This document shows positions 41,992 to 50,444 of a DNA stretch of 64,000 nucleotides, piece by piece. This DNA is from Bog-159 sp049520215. GTDB taxonomy: Bacteria; Acidobacteriota; Terriglobia; Bryobacterales; Bryobacteraceae. Position numbers and translations under genes: made by a program. Every line of letters starts with the position of its first letter. The first letter of the stretch is position 1. The notes under the pieces were generated by a model, which worked only from the letters and a program-made list of their open reading frames with translations, was not told the DNA's origin and searched no databases. Where the stretch lies: positions 3,177 through 67,176 of the forward strand of contig JBEKPZ010000007.1 in the NCBI GenBank assembly GCA_049520215.1, in the 5' to 3' direction.

Positions 41992-42831
41992 CTACTTCAA
42001 ATACTTGATGAACAAAACCTCATTGCCCTTCTCGCTGTAGATCAGCTCATCCACCAGATTCCGCGTGAGCAGGATGCCGAATCCCCCGGGCCGGACTCCC
42101 TGTTCGGCGCGGATCTCCAGGTGCCGGACGGGCTCGCCCGGCGGGTTGGCGATGGCCGCGTGCGCGATGGCATCGAACGAAAAACCCTTGCCGGGGTCCT
42201 GGATCAGGTAGACGATGGCGCGCGTGGTGCGCACATAGGTTACCTGCACGCGCTTGTCGGGGTCGGATCCCCCGCCGTGCTCAATGGCGTTCATCAACAG
42301 CTCGCGGAACGCGGCGGCGATGTTCTCGCGCTCGTGCGGCGGAAAGTCCATCTCTATTTCGCGCACGAACTGCATCAGTCGGTCGGCTGTTTCCATCTTG
42401 CAGCGCAGCCGCAGGCTGATCCATTGCGGCGTCGCCGAAAGCACTTCGATATCGTCCTGCCAGTGACCCGTGTTGACGGCCTGCGCAATCATCTCGGCCA
42501 CCGAACTGGGCGAGAACGGTTTGCTGAAATAGCAGAACGCCTGGTCGCGAATGGCGCGCACGATGTTGGCGGGCGTGCTGTCGGCGGTCATCACCATGAC
42601 CTTCGCCTCGGGCCGGATCTCCCGGATCTGATGCAGCAGCTCCAGACCGTCCATGCCGGGCATGCGGACGTCGGTCAGCACCAGGTCGTAAGGGCGCGCT
42701 TTCGCGCGAGCGAGCCCCTCCAGCCCGTCAAAGGCGCTGTCGATCTGCCACTCCGGGCGGCGCAGCACGGCCGCCAGCAACTCGTGTACGGCGGGATCGT
42801 CGTCCACCAGCAGCAGCGTGTGCGCGCTCAT
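41992..42831 (-). CDS. Response regulator fused to RsbW-like HATPase domain
   Basis: The 279-residue product has an N-terminal receiver (Asp54 in LVLTDVRMPGMDGL, Lys in YFSKPF) joined to a C-terminal HATPase_c_2 domain of the RsbW/anti-sigma type (REIEMDFPPHERENIAAAFR, ELLMNAIEHGGGSDPDK, GGFGILLTRNLVDEL). A phosphorylated receiver controlling a serine-kinase-like module is a partner-switching design. Its ATG overlaps the stop of the upstream histidine kinase (ATGA), so that kinase is the likely phosphodonor. No anti-sigma antagonist is in sight. Confidence 0.88.
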   Translation of the reverse strand: MSAHTLLLVDDDPAVHELLAAVLRRPEWQIDSAFDGLEGLARAKARPYDLVLTDVRMPGMDGLELLHQIREIRPEAKVMVMTADSTPANIVRAIRDQAFCYFSKPFSPSSVAEMIAQAVNTGHWQDDIEVLSATPQWISLRLRCKMETADRLMQFVREIEMDFPPHERENIAAAFRELLMNAIEHGGGSDPDKRVQVTYVRTTRAIVYLIQDPGKGFSFDAIAHAAIANPPGEPVRHLEIRAEQGVRPGGFGILLTRNLVDELIYSEKGNEVLFIKYLK

Positions 42832-44084
42832 GCCGTCTCCAGTTTCAGCGTGAAGGTGCTGCCGTGGCCGAAGTCGCTTTCCACTTCGATATCGCCGCCC
42901 ATCAGGCGCGCCAGTTTCCGGCTGATGGCCAGTCCCAGCCCGGTGCCTAAATCCTGGTAAGGGGTCGGCAATTGCTGGAACTCCTGGAAGAGCAGGGGCA
43001 CCTGATCGGGGCGTAAGCCGATGCCGGTATCCGATACGGCGATGCGCGCGCGCTGGGGAATGGCGCGATCGCGGGAGCCGGTCACCTGAATGTGGCCGCG
43101 CGGGGTGAACTTGATGGCGTTCGAAACGAGATTGACCAGGATTTGTTTGGAGCGCTGGCGGTCGCAGCGCACCATCAGCGGTTCGCGCGGCTGCCCGATG
43201 TCCAGCTTCAGGCGCTTGGCGCGCGCCAGCGGCGCCATCATATTGGTCACCTCGCTGATGACTTCGGTGGCGTCCACCGGCTCGATGAGGCACTCGATCT
43301 GGCCGGCCTCGATGCGCGCCACGTCCAGCGCGTCGTGCAGCACTGCGATGATATGCTGGGCGCTGGCCGAAATCATGCGCACCTGGCGCATCTGCTCGGC
43401 GTTGAGCGACCCGGGTATTTGCTCCCGCAGCAGATCGGCGAAGCCCACGATGGCCGTCATGGGCGAGCGCAGTTCGTGGGTCATGGTGGCCAGGAAGCGG
43501 CTCTTGTGCTCACTAGCGGCCAGCGTGGCCGCATGCTGCTGTTTGAGCCGCTCGTACAAGCGGGCGCGTTCGATGGCGAGCGAAACCTGCTGCGCCACCA
43601 CTTGCAGCAGGCGGACTTCTTGCGCCCGGAAGCGGTGCGGCTCGGCCAGGTACTGATTCAGCGTGCCGGCGGGCTCGCCCCCCACCAGCAGCGGCACCGA
43701 GATGAGCGCGCGCACGCCCTCGCCCAAGCTGATATGTTTCCAGCTTGCGCACAGCGGATGGCGGGTGATGTCCGCTACCCAGTAGGGTTTCCCGGTTGAA
43801 ACCGCGCGGCCCGAGGGCGAGGACGCGTCCGCCGGCAGCAGCCCGATCTCGCGGAATCTTTCGCCGTAATCGGCGGACAACCCGTACACCGCGGCGAAAT
43901 CCAGCCGGGTCTTATCGGCGGAGAGCAGGGTGATGGAGCCGAACGGCGCCCCCATGGCCCGGCTGGCCCTTTCGAGCGCCACATCCAGCACCTGGCTCAA
44001 CTCTAGAGGCGAGAGCATAGCCGAAGCGATATCGGCCACCACCGTTAGTTCCTCGATGCGCTGTCGCAGATTTCTGGCTGCCAT
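42828..44084 (-). CDS. GAF-domain sensor histidine kinase
   Basis: The 418-residue product is soluble: a GAF domain (about 20-170, with GAPFGSITLLSADKTRLDFA), a HisKA dimerisation domain with the phosphoacceptor His203 in LATMTHELRSPMT, and a complete HATPase_c domain (QILVNLVSNAIKFTPRGH, VSDTGIGLRPDQV, LGTGLGLAISRKLARLMGG). It would sense a small ligand in the cytoplasm. It is translationally coupled to the receiver-HATPase gene downstream. Confidence 0.94.
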   Translation of the reverse strand: MAARNLRQRIEELTVVADIASAMLSPLELSQVLDVALERASRAMGAPFGSITLLSADKTRLDFAAVYGLSADYGERFREIGLLPADASSPSGRAVSTGKPYWVADITRHPLCASWKHISLGEGVRALISVPLLVGGEPAGTLNQYLAEPHRFRAQEVRLLQVVAQQVSLAIERARLYERLKQQHAATLAASEHKSRFLATMTHELRSPMTAIVGFADLLREQIPGSLNAEQMRQVRMISASAQHIIAVLHDALDVARIEAGQIECLIEPVDATEVISEVTNMMAPLARAKRLKLDIGQPREPLMVRCDRQRSKQILVNLVSNAIKFTPRGHIQVTGSRDRAIPQRARIAVSDTGIGLRPDQVPLLFQEFQQLPTPYQDLGTGLGLAISRKLARLMGGDIEVESDFGHGSTFTLKLETA

Positions 44085-44133
44085 GGCCTCAGCGTGCGTT
44101 GTCTCCAGTCTAGCGCGACTGGGCGGCCGTTTT

Positions 44134-44176
44134 GTGGGGCGGACCTCCAGGTCTGCGCGGGTCCTCCAGGACCCGC
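44134..44176. repeat. Double-hairpin dispersed repeat (reverse orientation)
   Basis: GTGGGGC (44134-44140) is followed by two palindromes: GACCT/AGGTC (44142-44153) and GCGGGTCCT/AGGACCCGC (44157-44176). The arrangement mirrors the repeats at 48581, 56764 and 58768 in the opposite orientation. It lies between the histidine kinase and the PspC gene. Confidence 0.6.
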
Positions 44177-44183
44177 TCTACGA

Positions 44184-44513
44184 CTACCCGCTCTGCCGCG
44201 CATAATCCGGCGCGGCCGCCGCGCGCGGCGCATCCTTGGGCATCAGAATCCAGGCGATCAGGTAGGCGAAGAAGCCGAAACCCGCGCCCAGCGCCAGCGC
44301 CAGCCACACGATGCGGATCAGCAGGGCGTCCACGCCCAGATAGCGCGCAAAGCCCGCGCAAACGCCAGCGATCTTCTTGTGCTCCGTGTCCAGCGCCAGC
44401 CGGGGGGAAGCGTAAGGGTTCGCCGTGGCTTCCGCCAGTTTGGTGGGGTGCCCGCACGTGGAACAATAGCGCACCTTCTCGTCGATCTCGATCCCGCATC
44501 GTGTGCAGAACAT
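44184..44513 (-). CDS. Zinc-ribbon PspC-domain membrane protein
   Basis: The 109-residue product starts with a zinc ribbon (MFCTRCGIEIDEKVRYCSTC, four Cys) and then a PspC domain: KKIAGVCAGFARYLGVDALL plus a membrane helix (IRIVWLALALGAGFGFFAYL). PspC proteins act in the envelope stress response; zinc-ribbon versions are frequent in acidobacteria-like genomes. I prefer the ATG at 44513 (GAGG 9 nt before) to the GTG at 44531. It is divergent from the TPR-redoxin gene. Confidence 0.85.
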   Translation of the reverse strand: MFCTRCGIEIDEKVRYCSTCGHPTKLAEATANPYASPRLALDTEHKKIAGVCAGFARYLGVDALLIRIVWLALALGAGFGFFAYLIAWILMPKDAPRAAAAPDYARQSG

Positions 44514-44588
44514 TGGTTTGACCTCGTTCACCTGAAGATACGAAGAACGCGGCGGGTGTGTTCCGCCAGCCGCGCTATACTGTCAGCC

Positions 44589-46775
44589 ATGTCTTTGAAA
44601 CCATCCTGCTCTCTCCTGTTGGCGGCCGCATTCACCGCCTGTTCCGGCGTTTACGCGCAAATCGATCCCATCGACAAAGGCCACTCCGCGCATGGCGCCG
44701 CGTTCGACATCGGGCCGCGCCAAAAGCCGTGGCTGATCGAGGGCATCGGCGTCGCGCCGTTTCCCATCACCACCAGGAACCCCGAGGTCCAGCAGTGGTT
44801 CAACCAGGGCAACGCGCTGCTGCACTCCTTCTGGTTTTACGAAGCCGAGCGCTCCTTCCGTTGGTGCCTGAAACTGGAGCCGGACAATGCCATGGCCTAT
44901 TGGGGCCTGGCCCGCGCCACCGAAGGCGACCGCGCCGCCGACTTCCTGCGCGAAGCCGTCAAGCGCAAGGACAAAGTCACCGAGCGCGAGCGCCTGTATA
45001 TCGAGGCTGAAGCGGCCGTCCTGATGCCCGATCCGGTGCGCGATACCGGCGCCAAGCCCGATTACCGCGAGCTGCGCCGCGCCGAGATGAAGAAGCTCGA
45101 AACGTTGTGCGTGAAGTATCCGGACGATATGGAAGCGCGCGCGCTGTTGGCCGAGGCCACCATGGGCGACTCGCGCTATGGCGCCGAACTGATCATCCGC
45201 GAAATCCTGGCGCGCGAACCCAACCATCCGGGCGCGCACCACTACCGCATCCACAACTGGGATTACCACGAACCCGAACAGGCGCTCGCAAGCTGCCGCG
45301 CATACACCGATCTGGTGCCGGGCATCGGCCACGCCCAGCACATGCCAGGACACATCTACGCCATCGTGGGCATGTGGCACGAGGCGGCGCTCTCCATGGA
45401 TGCGGCCACGCGTGTCGAGAAGCAGTACATGAAAACCAGCCTCACGTTTCCGTTCAACAACTGGAACTACGCCCACAACCGCACCTACCTTTCCTATATT
45501 CAGGAGCAACTTGGGATGGCCGAGGCTGCCATCTTCGGCGCGCACCAACTCATCGACGCGCCGCTCGATCCCGTCGATAACAAGGAGAACGAATTCAGCA
45601 CGCACTCGCGCGGCATCGCGGCCATGGAGCGCGCGCTTATCAAGTTCGAACGGTGGGACGAGCTGCTGAATCCCAAGTCCATCCCGTGGCGCGACGTGTA
45701 TGAAGACAAGATGGACAAGGCCTACTCCGAGGCGCGCGCCTGGCTGGGCAAAGGCGACCTGGAGAAAGCCGGCAAGAGCATCGCCGCGCACGCCGCGCTC
45801 AAGAAGGATCTGGACAAGAACAAGGACGAGGAGGAGACCTACGGCATCGAAGCTGTCGAGTTGAAGGGACGCCTGGCGATCGCGCGCGGCGACACTATCG
45901 TGGGCCTCGGGCTGCTGGCGGACGCCGCCGGACGCGAATACGACATGCAGAAGCAATACGCCGACCCGCCGTTCTATCCGCAATCGCTCTATAACAGCTT
46001 GGGCGAGGCTTATCTGGATGCCAAGAGCCCGGTGCTGGCGGCGCAGGCGTTCGAAAAAGCGCTGGAGCTGACCCGCAACGATATCTTCGCGCTTTCCGGA
46101 CTGGTGCGCGCCTACGCCGCGCTGGGCGAGAAATCCAAGGCCGAGGACGACATGGCGCGGCTGCTGTTCGCGGCCTCGAATGCCGACGCGGGACTGAAGA
46201 TTCTGGAGCGCGCCAGGGCCACTGGCATCACCGCCGCGCCGCGCGACTCATCGCCCGCGCCGCAGCGCAATTATGCGCGCGTGCCTCTGGACCATTTCGG
46301 GCCGCCGCGCTGGGAGCCTTATGAGGCGCCGGCGCTGGATGTCCGCGATGCCGCGGGGAAGTCCGTGTCACTCGCGGAGTATCGCGGCAAGAACGTGTTG
46401 TTGGTGTTCTATCTCGGGCCGGAGTGCCCGCACTGCATGCGGCAGTTGCACGAGATCGGGAAGAGCAAGGACGAGTGGGACCGGCTGAATACGGTGGTGC
46501 TGGCGGTCAGCAGCGCGGCGCCGGAGAAGAACAGCGAGGCGCTGAAGCAGTTCGGCGATCTACCCGCGCGCCTGTTGTCGGACCCGGATCATACGAACGC
46601 GCGGCGCTTCCATTCGTACGACGATTTCGAGGATATCGAGTTGCACTCGACGATCCTGATCGATAAGAAGGGCAGGGTTTACTGGGCGCGTTTCGGCGGG
46701 GATCCGTTTTCGGATATGGCGTTTTTGGTGAAGCAGGTGGAGCGCATGAACGAGTTGAGTGGAGGGCGGACTTGA
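44589..46775 (+). CDS. TPR-repeat protein with C-terminal thioredoxin-like (redoxin) domain
   Basis: The 728-residue product has a signal peptide (LLLAAAFTACSGVYAQ, with a possible lipobox Cys), a long helical TPR-like region (for example FNQGNALLHSFWFYEAERSF and QAFEKALELTRNDIFALSGL), then a C-terminal AhpC/TlpA-type domain from about residue 570 (NVLLVFYLGPECPHCMRQL). The redox motif CPHC is intact, so thiol-disulfide exchange outside the cytoplasm is likely. The frame upstream of 44589 is shadow. Its stop codon lies inside a palindromic repeat. Confidence 0.85.
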   Translation: MSLKPSCSLLLAAAFTACSGVYAQIDPIDKGHSAHGAAFDIGPRQKPWLIEGIGVAPFPITTRNPEVQQWFNQGNALLHSFWFYEAERSFRWCLKLEPDNAMAYWGLARATEGDRAADFLREAVKRKDKVTERERLYIEAEAAVLMPDPVRDTGAKPDYRELRRAEMKKLETLCVKYPDDMEARALLAEATMGDSRYGAELIIREILAREPNHPGAHHYRIHNWDYHEPEQALASCRAYTDLVPGIGHAQHMPGHIYAIVGMWHEAALSMDAATRVEKQYMKTSLTFPFNNWNYAHNRTYLSYIQEQLGMAEAAIFGAHQLIDAPLDPVDNKENEFSTHSRGIAAMERALIKFERWDELLNPKSIPWRDVYEDKMDKAYSEARAWLGKGDLEKAGKSIAAHAALKKDLDKNKDEEETYGIEAVELKGRLAIARGDTIVGLGLLADAAGREYDMQKQYADPPFYPQSLYNSLGEAYLDAKSPVLAAQAFEKALELTRNDIFALSGLVRAYAALGEKSKAEDDMARLLFAASNADAGLKILERARATGITAAPRDSSPAPQRNYARVPLDHFGPPRWEPYEAPALDVRDAAGKSVSLAEYRGKNVLLVFYLGPECPHCMRQLHEIGKSKDEWDRLNTVVLAVSSAAPEKNSEALKQFGDLPARLLSDPDHTNARRFHSYDDFEDIELHSTILIDKKGRVYWARFGGDPFSDMAFLVKQVERMNELSGGRT

Positions 46776-46801
46776 GTCCGCGCGGGGCTTTAGCCCCGCC
46801 A
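46766..46801. repeat. Double-hairpin dispersed repeat overlapping a stop codon
   Basis: GCGGACT/AGTCCGC (46766-46781) is followed at once by GCGGGGCT/AGCCCCGC (46782-46799). The TGA of the TPR-redoxin gene (46773-46775) falls inside the first palindrome, so the last two or three codons derive from the repeat. It may also act as terminator. Confidence 0.65.
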
Positions 46802-47135
46802 CGTTGCAGTCCAGGGATCAGAGCAGGTCGTTCCGGTCCTTATAGCGTCGCTCAAAGCTGGTCGAAGGGATCAAAGGAGGCCGGAAGGGTGAGAACGTGC
46901 GCCTCGACCTCCTTGACGACACGCTGCGGGGAGCCAGCCGCCCGCGCTGCGGGGGGCCGGTGCTGCGGAGGGAGTTGTTACGATTCAGTGACCAGGGCTT
47001 TTTTTTATGAAAATGGCGATAGGGATTTCCACACGAGGGCAGCGAGCTTGCGTCGAAACCAGTCGAAGCACAGAAGTTCCGACGGACCTTCCACGAGGAG
47101 CGTCGGCTCGCCGATGATCAGGCTCCGCGTTATCG
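46802..47135. other. 334-bp stretch without a recognised gene
   Basis: The sequence between the repeat at 46766 and the DUF5996 gene has only short broken frames. On the minus strand a fragment reading VVKEVEAHVLTLPASFDPFD (about 46850-46920) looks protein-like, but stops surround it and I cannot name it. It may be a gene remnant. Confidence 0.35.
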
Positions 47136-48044
47136 TCACCCAGGCACGGGCGGCCGTTCCAGGTTGCCGCGATCCCAATTGCCCAAACTCGCGGCGGCTT
47201 CGTAGGTAGTCTGGAGAAAACTGAGCAGCGCGGTCCGGGGCGACGCCGCATTGCGGACGTCCTCATACATCAGGATGAACTCCCGCAATCCGGTGTGATA
47301 GAACGCCGCGGGCGGAAGCACGGAGCGCGCCGCGTAACCTGACGGTTCGGGCGCCGCATAGGAGTAGAATGCCGGACCCGTTATTTCGCCGCCGCCCGGC
47401 CAGAATCCCGCGCTCGAGCACTCATGCGAATACGCTTCACGAGTAATGGGGTCCGCCCCAACGCGCTCTGGCGCGCGGCGTCCGGAGAATCGGGTGGCGG
47501 CGAGATCGAAGCTACCCCAGAAAAAATGTACGGGACTGGCCTTGCCTATGAACCTGCCGCGGAATTCTTTGAGGATCGTATCGGCTTGCAGAAGAATCTG
47601 GTGGAATTTGGTCACATACTCGGGATCGTAGGAAGCATGTTCGCGGTCATCGGGAAAGGGAATGGGATTGGGAATCTCTACCGGCATCGGCCATATCTTC
47701 ACGTCGATCCCGATGGCGCGCAGCGCCGCCATGACTTCGTGGTAGAAGTCCGCGACGGGGCGCGCGTACAATCGCACGAAAGTCGTGGCCTGGCCGCTTT
47801 TCCGGATGGCGAGATTCTGGCCGGCGAAATCGAATTCGATCTCGAACACGCCGTCGCCGTACGGGATGGCGGATGTGGTGAGGCCACGCGCGCTCACGTA
47901 GAGTGGCACCTGCCACCAATGGTTCACGAGCGGACTCAAGGCAAGGCGCACCTTGCCGACGATCTGCGTCCACATGTGCAGCGTGGCGCGGGTGCTTTCC
48001 CATGCTGCGAGCGGCAGCGGCGGCCATGGATTGAGGTCGTCCAT
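47136..48044 (-). CDS. DUF5996 family protein
   Basis: The 302-residue product matches the DUF5996 family by its Trp/His-rich motifs: LAAWESTRATLHMWTQIVGK, VNHWWQVPLYVSARGLTTSA and the central PVHFFWGSFDLAATRFSGR, then FILMYEDVRN near the end. It has no signal peptide. The biochemical role of the family is unknown. It starts at the ATG 48044, seven bp from the stop of a decayed acyl-CoA dehydrogenase fragment on the same strand. Confidence 0.85.
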   Translation of the reverse strand: MDDLNPWPPLPLAAWESTRATLHMWTQIVGKVRLALSPLVNHWWQVPLYVSARGLTTSAIPYGDGVFEIEFDFAGQNLAIRKSGQATTFVRLYARPVADFYHEVMAALRAIGIDVKIWPMPVEIPNPIPFPDDREHASYDPEYVTKFHQILLQADTILKEFRGRFIGKASPVHFFWGSFDLAATRFSGRRAPERVGADPITREAYSHECSSAGFWPGGGEITGPAFYSYAAPEPSGYAARSVLPPAAFYHTGLREFILMYEDVRNAASPRTALLSFLQTTYEAAASLGNWDRGNLERPPVPG

Positions 48045-48050
48045 CGTGCT

Positions 48051-48167
48051 TCATCCAATATACCGCTCGGCGTGCAGCACCTTGTCTGCGATCTTGAGGC
48101 GCAGGGCGATCGAGCACACGGGTTCATACTCGCCGAAGCGATGGAGCAGATTCGGCACAGCGCGTCG
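48051..48167 (-). pseudogene. 3'-end fragment of an acyl-CoA dehydrogenase gene
   Basis: Read on the minus strand this encodes LLHRFGEYEPVCSIALRLKI, then ADKVLHAERYIG and a stop. The complete gene at 48634-50427 ends LRRFGKYEPVDSIALRRKIA, then HRLLDAERYIV. The two DNA segments (48051-48167 and about 48636-48755) are roughly three-quarters identical by eye. Only the last 40 codons remain, so this is a partial duplicate. The hicBA pair lies exactly between the two copies. Confidence 0.85.
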
Positions 48168-48357
48168 TATCCAGGGTGATTTCGCGAATCATGAATCGAA
48201 CTTGCGCGACAGAGTACTCGGGATTCGAAGGGATCGCCAGCCGGTGCCGGCCTGCCGTCATAAACTGGTGTCGCGTTCCGGCGTAGGGACCGTTGAAGCC
48301 CAGTTTTGCTAATCGCCGAACGAAATCGGCACGTTTACAGGGCACCCACCGGCTCAC
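48124..48357 (-). CDS. HicA-family toxin (mRNA interferase-like)
   Basis: The 77-residue product matches HicA: RADFVRRLAKLGFNGPYAGT, then the catalytic His in TRHQFMTAGRHRLAIP and the SVAQVRFMIREI helix. HicA toxins cleave mRNA during translation. The GTG at 48357 has AAGGAA 7 nt upstream and overlaps the 3' end of hicB by 23 bp. The last 14 or so residues read through the acyl-CoA dehydrogenase remnant in another frame, so the native C-terminus seems replaced. Activity is uncertain. Confidence 0.8.
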   Translation of the reverse strand: MSRWVPCKRADFVRRLAKLGFNGPYAGTRHQFMTAGRHRLAIPSNPEYSVAQVRFMIREITLDTTRCAESAPSLRRV

Positions 48358-48619
48358 GCGTCGGTTCCTTATTGAGGTCAATGCCGCCTATGACTGGTAG
48401 CGGGTGGGCGAGCTTAAGGCCGAGGAGAATCCAGTCCTCAAGAGTGGATCGCAGTTCCCGTTCACAGCGATACAACGTTGGGGCGAGCGCGACCACGCCT
48501 GGGCAGCCGGGGATACTACCAGCAAAGGTCTCATCCCCCAACTTGTCGTAAACGGCCTGTCCGAAGGCTTCGTGAACATACGGCCTGGGAGGCCGCTGCA
48601 GGCCAAGGGCCTGCCCCAC
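48335..48619 (-). CDS. HicB-family antitoxin
   Basis: The 94-residue product matches a HicB antitoxin: VHEAFGQAVYDKLGDETFAG, SIPGCPGVVALAPTL and the end LEDWILLGLKLAHPLPVIGG, then IDLN. It should neutralise HicA by direct binding. The first 12 residues (MGQALGLQRPPR) are encoded by a double-hairpin repeat (48581-48619), and the only in-frame start is a GTG inside that repeat. So the original start seems to have been replaced. It precedes hicA with an overlap. Confidence 0.8.
   Translation of the reverse strand: MGQALGLQRPPRPYVHEAFGQAVYDKLGDETFAGSIPGCPGVVALAPTLYRCERELRSTLEDWILLGLKLAHPLPVIGGIDLNKEPTREPVGAL
48581..48619. repeat. Double-hairpin dispersed repeat inside hicB 5' end
   Basis: CGGCCT/AGGCCG (48581-48595) is followed by GCAGGCC/GGCCTGC (48598-48614) and CCCAC (48615-48619). 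The same layout recurs at 56764-56803 and 58768-58808. Here it overlaps the first codons of hicB on the minus strand. Confidence 0.7.
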
Positions 48620-48633
48620 GAGGTTCTTTGAGA

Positions 48634-50427
48634 TTATACGATATAGCGTTCGGCGTCCAGCAGGCGGTGCGCGATCTTGCGGCGCAGGGCGATCGAGTCC
48701 ACCGGTTCGTATTTGCCGAAGCGGCGCAGCACCACCAGGTTGGTGCGCAGCGTGTCGCCTTCCGAGCAGGCCGCCAGTACGATGCGCGCGGTGACGTCGA
48801 TATGCGCCATGGCGTCGCGCACCAGGACGGCGGTCATGTCGGCGGCGTTGGCGCCCTTGCCGGATTCGGCCAGCTTCTGGGTGCGCAGCAGCGCCGATTC
48901 CATGGCGAAGATATCCATGATCACGTCGGTAATGTTGGCCAGGACCTCCTGCTGTTTTTCCATCTCCAGCATGTACTTCTGATAGGCCACACCCATCAGC
49001 ATGAGGGCGATCTTCTTGGCGTTGATCAGGATCTTAGTCTCTTCGGCGAACGGGCCGGTGGGCTGGTCCTCGCCGCCATGCGGGCCGCCCAGGATTTCCT
49101 GGAGGACGCCGGTAGCCGCCTGCACCAGGCCGAGTTGGCCGCGCGCGGCGCGCTTCAGCAGCATGCCGGTGGTGAGCAGACGGTTGATCTCGTTGGTACC
49201 TTCGAAGATGCGATTGATGCGCGAATCGCGATAGGCGCGCTCCACCGGATAATCCTGATGGTAGCCGTAGCCGCCGTGGATCTGCACGCCTTCATCGACC
49301 ACGTAGTCCAGCACTTCGGAAGCGTAGATTTTGATGATGGAGCACTCGGCGGCGAACTCCTCCACCGCTTTCAGCATGGTTTGCGCGGCGTTGGCTTGCG
49401 ACCAGGAGAAGTTCTCCAGCAGCGATTCGATTAGGCCCACCACGCGATAGGTCATGGACTCGGCCGCATAGGTGCGGATGGCCATCTCGGCGAGCTTGTG
49501 CTGGATCATGCCGAATTCGGCGATGGACTGACCGAAGGCCTTGCGCTCTTTGGCGTACTTGAGCGAAACCGCCAGCACGTTCTTGGAGCCGCCCACGGTG
49601 CCGGGACCGAGCTTGAGCCGGCCGACATTCAGGATGTTGAAGGCGATGATGTGGCCGCGGCCGATTTCGCCGAGCACATTTTCGACGGGCACGGGCACGT
49701 TGTCGAGATACACGGCCGTGGTGGAACTGCCCTTGATGCCCATCTTCTTTTCTTCGGCGCCGGAGGATACGCCGGGGAATTTGCGCTCGACCAGGAAGGC
49801 GGTAAACTTCTCGCCGCCGACTTTCGCGAAGACCGTGAACAGATCGGCATGGCCGCCGTTGGTGATCCACATTTTCTGGCCGTTGAGGATATAGTGTTTG
49901 CCATCCGGGCTGAGGTCGGCGCGGGTGCGAACGGCCAGCGCGTCGGAACCGCATTGCGGCTCGGTGAGGCAGTACGCGCCCAACATTTCCATGGAGGCCA
50001 ACTTGGGCAGGTAATGCTTCTTCTGCTCCTCGGTGCCGAAATACAGAATGGGCAGCGTGCCGATGCCGACGTGCGCGCCGTACCAGCCCGAAAAAGAGCC
50101 GTCGCCGGCCATGTGTTCCATGGCGATCATGGCGGAGGTCAAGTCGAGTTCCATGCCGCCGTATTGTTCGGGGATGGTGATGCCGGTCAGGCCCAGTTCG
50201 GCTGCTTTGCGCAGGCACGCCATGGCGACTCCCGGTTCGTGGTGCTGGATGGCTTCCACGTTGGGGCCGACTTCCTTGGCCCAGAATTCGTCCACCGTGC
50301 GGGCGATGGCCAGGTGTTCCGGAGTGAGGTCCTCCGGGGTGAAGACTTCGTTTGGCAGGCGCTCTTCGATCAGGAACGCGCCTCCCTTGGTTTTAGGTAA
50401 TAAGATCGATGCTGTTGCCGTTGCCAT
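48634..50427 (-). CDS. Acyl-CoA dehydrogenase
   Basis: This FAD flavoprotein performs the first step of fatty-acid beta-oxidation. The 597-residue product has the Acyl-CoA_dh_N region, the middle-domain signature AYCLTEPQCGSDALAVRTRA, the WITNGGHADLFTVFAKV strand, the C-terminal domain with RKAFGQSIAEFGMIQHKLAE and GYGYHQDYPVERAYRDSRIN, RIFEGTNEINRLL, and an extra C-terminal helical part as in the 590-600-residue subfamily. AGGAGA lies before the ATG. It is the third gene of a leftward beta-oxidation operon. Confidence 0.95.
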   Translation of the reverse strand: MATATASILLPKTKGGAFLIEERLPNEVFTPEDLTPEHLAIARTVDEFWAKEVGPNVEAIQHHEPGVAMACLRKAAELGLTGITIPEQYGGMELDLTSAMIAMEHMAGDGSFSGWYGAHVGIGTLPILYFGTEEQKKHYLPKLASMEMLGAYCLTEPQCGSDALAVRTRADLSPDGKHYILNGQKMWITNGGHADLFTVFAKVGGEKFTAFLVERKFPGVSSGAEEKKMGIKGSSTTAVYLDNVPVPVENVLGEIGRGHIIAFNILNVGRLKLGPGTVGGSKNVLAVSLKYAKERKAFGQSIAEFGMIQHKLAEMAIRTYAAESMTYRVVGLIESLLENFSWSQANAAQTMLKAVEEFAAECSIIKIYASEVLDYVVDEGVQIHGGYGYHQDYPVERAYRDSRINRIFEGTNEINRLLTTGMLLKRAARGQLGLVQAATGVLQEILGGPHGGEDQPTGPFAEETKILINAKKIALMLMGVAYQKYMLEMEKQQEVLANITDVIMDIFAMESALLRTQKLAESGKGANAADMTAVLVRDAMAHIDVTARIVLAACSEGDTLRTNLVVLRRFGKYEPVDSIALRRKIAHRLLDAERYIV

Positions 50428-50444
50428 ATATTCTCCTGGTACTC

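Noticed and set aside
44572..44588. TATACT as a -10 box for the TPR-redoxin gene
   Set aside because: No matching -35 hexamer at 16-18 nt and only about 8 nt to the ATG.
46772..47266. Short open frames on both strands between the TPR-redoxin and DUF5996 genes
   Set aside because: They are Arg/Ser/Pro-rich, overlap a repeat or the DUF5996 gene, and have no recognisable motif.
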